From contig CAZLZN010000015.1 of NCBI GenBank assembly GCA_964564035.1, forward strand, positions 1 to 38,654: 38,654 nucleotides of DNA. Reading direction: 5' to 3'. The notes under the pieces are model-generated. The model worked only from the letters and a program-made list of their open reading frames with translations. It was not told the DNA's origin and made no database searches. Position numbers and translations under genes: made by a program. Shown here one piece after another: positions 32,535 to 38,654 of the stretch. How positions within the stretch are numbered: position 1 is the stretch's first letter; each line of letters begins with the position of its first letter. Origin of the DNA: JAHIGH01 sp964564035 (GTDB lineage Bacteria > Patescibacteriota > Microgenomatia > Levybacterales > UBA12049).

Positions 32535-34058
32535 TAAGGAGATTGCGATTAAGTAATCTACGGGGGCGTAGTTATCGGTGAAGAGAGTATTTTTTGTTAA
32601 TTCATACTTGCCTATATCAATCTGCTTGTGAATGAGAGACCTGATAAACGGCTCCGGAGAATCCCGCAGGTCAATGTCTGAAAAACGGGGTTGATTCTTG
32701 AATCCTACAAAAATGAGATTTTGCTTGCGATCCGAATCCGGAAAATCGACAGTGAAAAACATGCTATGAGGGAAAGCTGTTTTGAAAGTACGCAGTTGAG
32801 ACAAGGTATATGACGGGTTTATGTCAGTAGTGCTTCCTATTATATTCATTACAAAAATTCCGTCAGATGTAAGCTTCTCTTTGCTCAGCCTGAGAAATTC
32901 AAGAGTTGTCAAATGAGACGGTATTGAAAAATTGTAGGCATCGGAGAATATCAAACCATATTTTTTATCAGCTTCATTTAAAAAACGTCTTCCGTCAACA
33001 ATATTATTGATAAGTCTTTCGTCGTCGGGGACTTTGAAATATTTTTTTACGATTTCAAATAATTCAGGCTCGATCTCAGCGACATCGACAATAACTTCCG
33101 CATTGTCGGACAGCAGGCTTTTGGGCACGGTATATGCTCCCCCACCGATAACCAGCGCGTTTTTGATAGCAGGATTTTGTAATTTATAGAGCGAGTAGTA
33201 TTTTGTGTATTCATAAACATGATTGGAATATTTTAGAAACATAGCGCTGGATTCATCGAGATCCTGCCTCAGAAACCTGGTTTTCAAGCCGTAATAATAA
33301 CCGTCATAGACCACGATCTTTCCGTAAACGCCGTCTTTGGCATATACGATATTTCCCGAACTCATGTAACTATTTAGAAAACCGAATATTACAAAAGTAA
33401 CAGGTAAAAACAGGAGCGTAAAAACAATTAGTCCCGCGGTGAATCTGTAGCGCTTCCGGTTCCACAATCCAAGCACAGATAACGCGATCAAAAACACGCC
33501 TACACCGACTAGAACCCTATCGATACCGAAATTCGGGACTAAAACATAACCGCACAGCAGACTACCCGCGATACTTCCGAGCGTAGACCAGAAAAATACA
33601 TCACCGGAAGTTTTACCAATTCCTTCTTTTTTGCGCTTATTCTGAAGGACTACTGCAATCGGAGACAACATCCCAAGTAAAAGCGCAGGCAAAAAAAATA
33701 ACAAAAAAGTTACAACCATGGGGCCTTCACGCATAGAGAGCGACCTGCTGATTTCGGGTATTACATAGAGATTTAATAAATGGATCGCCAGAACAGCATA
33801 TCCGCTGATCAGAATAAGACTATAAAATAAGGATTCGCGGGCATTTTTGTCAGCAAGTCTACCGCCTGCAAAATAGCCCAGGCTCAGAGCGAGAAGGATA
33901 ATGCTGATCACACTGGAAACGGTAAAAATGGTATTTCCGAAATATACGGACAATAATCTGGTTGCTAAAATCTCAAGTATCAATACCGAGGCACCGGTCA
34001 AAAATACAACAAGTAACAAAATATATTTTGTGTATATTTTTTGGAAAACTGTTGGCAC
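32532..34058 (-). CDS. Membrane protein with spermidine-synthase-like domain
   Basis: The 508-residue protein has an N-terminal block of about seven membrane helices (residues 10-230). It includes FLTGASVLILEILATRLL and LGYFAGGRLADK, typical of the fused MFS/spermidine synthase family. A soluble C-terminal Rossmann-like domain has ALVIGGGAYTVP (301-312), an acidic EIEPELFEIV segment (328-337), VDGRRFL (354-360) and FSDAYN (371-376). The fold transfers aminopropyl or methyl groups, but the substrate is unproven and polyamine synthesis should not be assumed. The start codon is GTG, with TAATAT 6 nt upstream supporting it. Confidence 0.82.
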   Translation of the reverse strand: MPTVFQKIYTKYILLLVVFLTGASVLILEILATRLLSVYFGNTIFTVSSVISIILLALSLGYFAGGRLADKNARESLFYSLILISGYAVLAIHLLNLYVIPEISRSLSMREGPMVVTFLLFFLPALLLGMLSPIAVVLQNKRKKEGIGKTSGDVFFWSTLGSIAGSLLCGYVLVPNFGIDRVLVGVGVFLIALSVLGLWNRKRYRFTAGLIVFTLLFLPVTFVIFGFLNSYMSSGNIVYAKDGVYGKIVVYDGYYYGLKTRFLRQDLDESSAMFLKYSNHVYEYTKYYSLYKLQNPAIKNALVIGGGAYTVPKSLLSDNAEVIVDVAEIEPELFEIVKKYFKVPDDERLINNIVDGRRFLNEADKKYGLIFSDAYNFSIPSHLTTLEFLRLSKEKLTSDGIFVMNIIGSTTDINPSYTLSQLRTFKTAFPHSMFFTVDFPDSDRKQNLIFVGFKNQPRFSDIDLRDSPEPFIRSLIHKQIDIGKYELTKNTLFTDNYAPVDYLIAISL

Positions 34059-34064
34059 GTATTT

Positions 34065-34070
34065 ATATTA
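34065..34070 (-). promoter_or_regulatory. -10 box, leaderless GTG-start promoter
   Basis: TAATAT on the minus strand, 6 nt before the GTG at 34058. It is divergent from the promoter at 34096-34124. Confidence 0.45.
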
Positions 34071-34095
34071 CACTTTTATTCCACGCCTGGCTATA

Positions 34096-34124
34096 TTGAC
34101 AAAAAATTTCAATTCATTTACGCT
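34096..34124 (+). promoter_or_regulatory. Promoter of the Hint-vWA pair
   Basis: TTGACA (34096-34101), a 17-nt spacer and TACGCT (34119-34124). The ATG at 34143 is preceded by GGAAGAGG (34131-34138), so this transcript has a short leader carrying a Shine-Dalgarno site. Confidence 0.65.
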
Positions 34125-34142
34125 AGAAGTGGAAGAGGTTTT

Positions 34143-35018
34143 ATGAAAAAAAGGGCTGCCCGCGCCGGATTGAAGACGGCTAAAAGTAAAAAAAGGTCGA
34201 GCGCAATAAGAAAAAAGACAGTTCTACGAGGCAGGCTTGGCGCCGGTACCTTGTATGCGGTAGTTGGACTGCTTATAGTTACGCTGGGGGCAGTGTCCAT
34301 GATCGGAAACATTGTCCCATTATCTAATAAATCTCCCTTGAGCGGACAGCCGGTCATTATCTCCCCTCCGAAAATAGAAGCACAAAAAGATAATTTGCAG
34401 TTGTTTACATTTCCGGGTATTACGTATACCCCCACTCCCCTGCCGACTACTCCTCCCGGGCCAGGCTCGAGTTGGGGCGATGATAACAAAAATAAAAGCG
34501 GAGGCGGAGGCGGACAACCGGGAAGCTGTTTTATAGCAGGCACAAAGATATTAATGGCGGATCGTACCGAAAAAAATATTGAAGACATAAAGCCGGGTGA
34601 CAAAATAATGAGCTATGACGGCAAAGGGCTATCCGGACAGACCGTGAAGCATATCGAAGACCCAATCAGAGACCATCATTACATTGTGAAGTTTGCTGAC
34701 GGCACGGAAATCGGCATCACAGATGATCATGCAGTATTAACCGATAACGGCTGGCAGGCTATTAGTCCGGAAAACGCGAAAAATGAAAGCCCGGGACTCG
34801 CGGTTACGAAACTTGAAATCGGCGATAAAGTATTAAATAGTAGAGGTAAATACATCTCTGTATTATCGATGAAATATCTCCCAGGTGACGTACAAACATA
34901 TAACCTCAAAGATGTAAGCAAATATAACAATTATTATGCCAATGGTTTCGTCGCGCACAATAAGGGCGGCGGCGGCGGAAGCAGCGGAGGCGGAAGCAGC
35001 GGCGGAACCGCAATGTAA
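34143..35018 (+). CDS. Membrane-anchored Hint (intein-like) domain protein
   Basis: The 291-residue protein (ATG at 34143; the ORF is open from 34041 but starts before the promoter) has a Lys/Arg-rich N-terminus, one membrane helix (about 35-57), a linker with DNLQLFTF (83-90) and a Gly-rich hinge. The Hint domain runs from CFIAGTKI (Cys129, splicing or cleavage nucleophile) through block B GITDDHAVLT (Thr193, His196) to the C-terminal YYANGFVAHN (264-273), with the terminal His-Asn. The residue after Asn273 is Lys, not Cys/Ser/Thr, as in bacterial intein-like domains. So autocleavage is more likely than clean splicing. A Gly/Ser-rich tail of 18 residues ends the protein. It is paired with the vWA gene 10 nt downstream. 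Confidence 0.88.
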   Translation: MKKRAARAGLKTAKSKKRSSAIRKKTVLRGRLGAGTLYAVVGLLIVTLGAVSMIGNIVPLSNKSPLSGQPVIISPPKIEAQKDNLQLFTFPGITYTPTPLPTTPPGPGSSWGDDNKNKSGGGGGQPGSCFIAGTKILMADRTEKNIEDIKPGDKIMSYDGKGLSGQTVKHIEDPIRDHHYIVKFADGTEIGITDDHAVLTDNGWQAISPENAKNESPGLAVTKLEIGDKVLNSRGKYISVLSMKYLPGDVQTYNLKDVSKYNNYYANGFVAHNKGGGGGSSGGGSSGGTAM

Positions 35019-35028
35019 CAATAACCAC

Positions 35029-36129
35029 ATGAGCAATTTAAACCCCAAACAAAGCTTGAAGCCTATCAAAGGATCACGCGCTCCGGGCATCGGATATCTG
35101 TATGTAGCAGTGATGCTTTTTATCGCGATTATGGCAGGAACGGTACTGTCCGGCGGATTTATTCCGTTAGACCCGAACGGGCCCGGAGGACCCCCTACTC
35201 TAGCGCCGTACTGGGATGCAAACGGTGTTGATGCTCAAAGGATCATTTTTCCATCGGGGACTGTTGATCCGAGGAATAATCTACAACTGAAAACTTTCAA
35301 AGTAGATGTATGCGGATCGACGTCGGTATTTAATTTTTTGATCGATGTGTCGGGATCAATGCAGTATGATAACAAAATCGGCAAATTAAAGAGCGGTCTT
35401 CAGGCTTTTGCGAAACAATTATCTCCATCAGCTGTGGTCGGCATGCAGACATTCGCGGCGAATGTCCAAAACAGAGTGCCGATTGATTATTATAAGAATA
35501 ATAAACAACAATTTATTGCCAATATTGACGGGCTGAACCCTGTCGGGTGGACAAGGCTCAGAGACGGCTTTCAATTGGCAAAGGCTGAAATGACAAACGC
35601 GATTACCAGAAATAAGTTCCCGGGTTATAAATATTACCTAATACTTCTCAGCGACGGTGTTCCCGAAACTCCGGGAGGACCAAACGATCCGCCCAGGACT
35701 TGCATGACGCCGCCCGGACCGGTCTATGAGCCTCTGCTTGCGCCTGACAATATTAGATGCTTTACGGTACAGCAGGATCCAAGGGTACCGACAAATATCG
35801 CAACAGACTTAAAGAATATAGGAGTCGAAATTTATTCGATCGGTATACTCGGCGCGTCACAACCGCAAAGCGATGGCCCTATGAGGCCGTATCTCGAAGC
35901 ACTACTGCGCGACGTTGCGTCTACACCGACCGATTCGCACTATTTTGCTACAAATAATCAGGCGGTCAATCTGGAGACAATACTCAAAGGTTTAGTCAAT
36001 ACTATTTGCAGAGAGACTATCGGCGGCAAGGAACAGACAACGCCGAGTCCTATTAATTATCCATTCCCGACTTATCCCGATAATGCCACACATGTACCAT
36101 ATACCCCGCCGGGGGGAGCATTTAACTAG
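35029..36129 (+). CDS. Membrane-anchored von Willebrand factor A domain protein
   Basis: The 366-residue protein (ATG at 35029, just after the Hint gene; the frame is open from 34936 inside that gene) has an N-terminal membrane helix (about 21-43). The N(N/D)LQL(K/F)TF motif of the Hint protein recurs at the same residue numbers (83-90). The vWA domain then starts at VFNFLIDVSGSMQ, with the metal-binding MIDAS residues Asp106, Ser108, Ser110, Thr175 in GWTRLRDG and Asp209 in LLSDGVP. The tail is Pro-rich. It is probably an extracellular adhesion or assembly protein. There is no Shine-Dalgarno site, so translation is probably coupled to the Hint gene. Confidence 0.88.
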   Translation: MSNLNPKQSLKPIKGSRAPGIGYLYVAVMLFIAIMAGTVLSGGFIPLDPNGPGGPPTLAPYWDANGVDAQRIIFPSGTVDPRNNLQLKTFKVDVCGSTSVFNFLIDVSGSMQYDNKIGKLKSGLQAFAKQLSPSAVVGMQTFAANVQNRVPIDYYKNNKQQFIANIDGLNPVGWTRLRDGFQLAKAEMTNAITRNKFPGYKYYLILLSDGVPETPGGPNDPPRTCMTPPGPVYEPLLAPDNIRCFTVQQDPRVPTNIATDLKNIGVEIYSIGILGASQPQSDGPMRPYLEALLRDVASTPTDSHYFATNNQAVNLETILKGLVNTICRETIGGKEQTTPSPINYPFPTYPDNATHVPYTPPGGAFN

Positions 36130-36189
36130 TGCCAAACGAAAATAATTTTTGGTATAAATATTAATTGCGAAATTTGTAATAAAACGAAA

Positions 36190-37512
36190 TTAGGGAAGCG
36201 GGAATTTGGTGCAGAAATTTTTTATTTCTCTTGCGATCTTCGCCAGATTTTTGTTTTTCTCGATTTTGTCTTTGTATTCTTTGAGCAGCTGTTGGCGGAC
36301 GACCTTGTCATCAGCGGGCAAAATACAGCCTTCGACTTCGGAAATGGCCAAATTCATCCATTTGGCGACTTTTTTCATATGAGACTCTTTCATGCCGCGA
36401 GTCGTGAGAGCCGGTGTGCCGAGCCTGACGCCGGACGCGTACAACGGAGGCATTGTGTCATATGGAACGCCGTTATAATTGAGAACTATGCCGGCTTTCT
36501 CAAGCGCCAACGCAGCTACTCTGCCATTGACTTTTTTGTTTCGCAGATCTATCAATATCAAATGATTGTCCGAGCCGCCGCTGACGAGGTCATAGCCATA
36601 ATTAACCATTTCCGACGCTAGCATTTTGCTATTAGCGACAATTTGATTGCCGTATTTCTTGAAAGCTGCCGATGAGGCTTCTTTGAGCGCGACAGCTATA
36701 GCGGCTGTTTGGTTGTCGTGAGGGCCTCCCTGCAGACCGGGAATGATGGCGCTGTCAATGCGCTTTGGGAGATCGGGATTTTTTTTGAGACCTTTTTCCG
36801 TCACCATGATGAGCGCGCCTCTCGGGCCACGCAGGGTTTTGTGCGTCGTTGTAGTAATAATATGAGCGTATTGCGCGGGGCTCGGATGGGCTCCGGCGAC
36901 TACTAAACCGGTTATGTGAGAAATATCGGCGAGGAGATAAGCGCCGACTTTGTCTGCGATCTTGGCAAATTTGGCAAAATCTACAACCCTAGGGTACGCT
37001 GTGAATCCGCAAACGATGATTTGGGGCTTTTCCTCAATCGCCTGTTTTTCGATAGCCTTGTAATCGAGAAATCCGTCCTTGCCCAGAATATACGGCGTGC
37101 TTTTGAAATACGTGCTGGAGAACGTACGGGCGGCACCGTGAGTCAGATGTCCGCCGAACGCAAGCGCGAGTCCCATGATCTTGTCACCGGGATTTAGCGT
37201 TGCCATATAAACTGCCGAGTTCGCAGGAGAACCGGATAAAGGCTGTGCGTTCACATAAGGCACGCCAAATAACTTTTTGGCTCTCTCAACGGCTAGAGAC
37301 TCTACCCTATCGATCACATCGTTGCCCTGATAATATCTCCGGCCGGGATAACCTTCGGAATATTTGTTGGTGAGTACAGTGCCAAGAGCCTCCATGACCG
37401 CTTGTGATGTATAGTTTTCGGACGGGATCATCTCGAGAACATCACGCTGTCTTTTTTCTTCGGCTTTGATCAGGTCAAATGTTTGAGGGTCTACTCTTTT
37501 GAGATTTTTCAT
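36190..37512 (-). CDS. glyA: Serine hydroxymethyltransferase
   Basis: The 440-residue PLP enzyme interconverts serine and glycine with transfer of a one-carbon unit to tetrahydrofolate. It shows MIPSENYTSQAVMEALG, the KYSEGYPGRRYYQG substrate/PLP loop (50-63) and the Schiff-base lysine in TTTHKTLRGPRG (Lys225). It is full length, ending in a helical C-terminal domain. With folA 1 kb upstream on the same strand it represents folate one-carbon metabolism. A TATATA with a preceding TGT about 16 nt before the ATG may be the -10. It converges with the vWA gene. Confidence 0.97.
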   Translation of the reverse strand: MKNLKRVDPQTFDLIKAEEKRQRDVLEMIPSENYTSQAVMEALGTVLTNKYSEGYPGRRYYQGNDVIDRVESLAVERAKKLFGVPYVNAQPLSGSPANSAVYMATLNPGDKIMGLALAFGGHLTHGAARTFSSTYFKSTPYILGKDGFLDYKAIEKQAIEEKPQIIVCGFTAYPRVVDFAKFAKIADKVGAYLLADISHITGLVVAGAHPSPAQYAHIITTTTHKTLRGPRGALIMVTEKGLKKNPDLPKRIDSAIIPGLQGGPHDNQTAAIAVALKEASSAAFKKYGNQIVANSKMLASEMVNYGYDLVSGGSDNHLILIDLRNKKVNGRVAALALEKAGIVLNYNGVPYDTMPPLYASGVRLGTPALTTRGMKESHMKKVAKWMNLAISEVEGCILPADDKVVRQQLLKEYKDKIEKNKNLAKIAREIKNFCTKFPLP

Positions 37513-37575
37513 GTCAATTTGAGTGAAGTATATAACAAAAAAAAATTTTATACAATGGGGTTTTTTTAAGTATTT

Positions 37576-38040
37576 TTAGCGAGGGAATTGGAACCTGACA
37601 GTTCCAATTTTATATCTATTTATTGGCTTCGGTTTTGGAAGTTTAAACAATGTGAATTTATTTGATTCATCAGTTAGCAAGCCCTTTCGGGGTTGATTCA
37701 ATTCTACATCTGCCTCATCGCTAAAATTTAGAAGTAGGCTTTGTTCAATGCCGTTTCCATCACGTCGTTGGCGATCAAAAATAGTAACACCGGCAGAAAA
37801 TAATTCATTTTTTCCATTATGACGGCGCTTGATTTCTACCGGCAATCCCGCCAAAAAGTCGTCAATTTTAGCTATTGCCTGCGGCCTTAAAGTAAACAAG
37901 AGGTAACCTGCCTGGTTATCAGGATTGACATCAGTAATAAGTCTTTTATAGTCTTTTACACCGATGAAAACAGCTGTGTCTCCTACATTAATTGCTCGAA
38001 CCTGATGCAAATCTTCGTAGAACCCGGTTTTCTCGCTCAT
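37576..38040 (-). CDS. Hypothetical soluble protein
   Basis: From the ATG at 38040 (MSEKTGFYEDLHQVRAI) the product is about 154 residues. The frame is open to a TTG at 38061 but that lies between the -35 and -10 boxes. It is mostly beta-type with short charged loops (for example VAVFIGVKDYKRL-like and KGLLTDESNKFTLFKLPKPKP) and ends in a basic VRFQFPR. No signal peptide, membrane helix or known motif is visible. It sits between folA and glyA but has its own promoter, so no functional link is claimed. Confidence 0.6.
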   Translation of the reverse strand: MSEKTGFYEDLHQVRAINVGDTAVFIGVKDYKRLITDVNPDNQAGYLLFTLRPQAIAKIDDFLAGLPVEIKRRHNGKNELFSAGVTIFDRQRRDGNGIEQSLLLNFSDEADVELNQPRKGLLTDESNKFTLFKLPKPKPINRYKIGTVRFQFPR

Positions 38041-38049
38041 AATGAGAGG

Positions 38050-38077
38050 ATTATATATCAATTTTGTATAATGTCAA
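38050..38077 (-). promoter_or_regulatory. Consensus near-leaderless promoter
   Basis: TTGACA (38072-38077), a 16-nt spacer and TATAAT (38050-38055), 9 nt before the ATG at 38040. Confidence 0.7.
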
Positions 38078-38101
38078 ATGACGAAGATCACTTTACCCAT
38101 T

Positions 38102-38596
38102 TTAGACTTTAATGAATTCGGCAAAGGCAAACTTGAGGCCGTTTTCTTCATGATTTTCGATCCTGATCTGTTTATATTCGCCATAAGGGGGGAAATACGC
38201 GTCTGCATTATAATTTCCCTGTACAATTGTGAGATATAATTTGTTGGCGAGTTTTTTATCGATTGCCTGAGCATATACACTCGCGCCGCCGAAGATAAAA
38301 ATTTCATCCGAACCGGATGATTGTTTGGCGATGTCCAAGGCGTCTTCGAGAGAAGCGGCGATAAAATGAGGTTGGTAATTTAAGTTTTTTAGATTATCTT
38401 TGTTTGAGGTAATAACGATGTGCGTTCTATCGGGAAGCAGTCTGCCCAGTGATTCAAAGGTTTTGCGGCCCATGATAAGCGGATGACCTGTCGTCAACTC
38501 TTTCATCCGCTTCATGTCTGAGGGAATTTTGAAGAGAAGTTGATTATCCTTGCCTATCCCCCGCTTCGTGTCCATGGCGGCAATTATTGAAATAGT

Positions 38597-38608
<12 letters not shown>
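38102..38608 (-). CDS. folA: Dihydrofolate reductase
   Basis: The 168-residue enzyme reduces dihydrofolate to tetrahydrofolate with NADPH. It has the family N-terminus ISIIAAMDTKRGIG (6-19), the catalytic acidic residue Asp31 in IPSDMKRMK, IMGRKTFESLGRLLPDR (45-61) and IFGGASVYAQAI (105-116). The Trp that normally precedes the first proline loop is replaced in the NQLLFKIP segment. The start ATG (38606-38608) and codons 1-4 are formed by two ATCATGT units of a heptad array, so the first five residues (MIHDT) are probably not conserved. Confidence 0.95.

Positions 38609-38654
<46 letters not shown>

Noticed and set aside
34118..34603. 161-residue minus-strand open frame opposite the Hint gene
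   Set aside because: The sense strand carries complete Hint motifs and a promoter plus ribosome site; the antisense product is Pro/Phe-rich and featureless.
34936..35028. N-terminal extension of the vWA protein overlapping the Hint gene
   Set aside because: The extension would be an Ala/Glu low-complexity read of the Gly-rich Hint tail in another frame; the ATG at 35029 begins a sequence that aligns with the N-terminus of the Hint protein.

Overview
The window looks like a fragment of a chromosome from a Patescibacteria/CPR-type bacterium. The translation machinery is reduced: a 151-residue EF-Ts, a prolyl-tRNA synthetase with no editing insertion, and an S2 with a long lysine-rich tail. Many predicted proteins have no recognisable family. 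Two small membrane-anchored proteins share a CPR-style N-terminal module ending in an NLQL(K/F)TF motif, and a Hint domain ends in HNKGGGGG. UGA is used as a normal stop (for example at 30725-30727 and 10456-10458), so this is not a UGA-recoding lineage. I cannot place it below that level from sequence alone.

Layout. 1-4.3 kb: HIT protein, DHH/MYG1-like phosphoesterase, a Pro/Ala-rich tail-anchored protein, a secreted Cys-rich protein, a HAD phosphatase and an unknown protein. 4.4-8.1 kb (minus strand): zwf-gnd-proS, read as one operon. 8.2-11.8 kb: a small lipoprotein, a coiled-coil protein, pgl and two unknown proteins. zwf, pgl and gnd together make a complete oxidative pentose phosphate branch. 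11.9-17.6 kb: RND pump, its adaptor and a pilin-like protein. 17.6-24.1 kb: an 854-residue membrane-anchored protein with a C-terminal zincin motif, divergent from a 113-residue protein, a 917-residue LysM-like protein and a small helical protein. 24.1-28.9 kb: M50 site-2 protease, a duplicated-domain protein, frr, tsf, rpsB and an unknown protein. 29.1-32.5 kb: two related histidine kinases overlapping by 4 nt, then a stand-alone receiver. 32.5-36.1 kb: spermidine-synthase-like membrane protein, then a Hint-domain protein and a vWA protein as a pair. 36.2-38.6 kb: glyA, an unknown protein and folA.

Two genome-scale patterns stand out. First, at most transcription-unit starts the -10 hexamer lies only 6-11 nt from the start codon, so transcripts should be leaderless or nearly so. 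Several maximal ORFs begin at a TTG that is really part of the -35 box or lies upstream of the promoter, and those starts are corrected here. Genes with conventional leaders (rpsB, the Hint gene, the 112-residue protein at 23745) are the exceptions. Second, about ten intergenic spacers hold 7-bp-periodic A/T-rich repeats of different sequence families. Some are arranged as inverted arms, and one array supplies the first codons of folA.

No tRNA, rRNA, CRISPR array, insertion sequence or replication origin was recognised. No gene-free stretch exceeds 300 bases; the longest is 28910-29131, which holds only promoter-like sequence.
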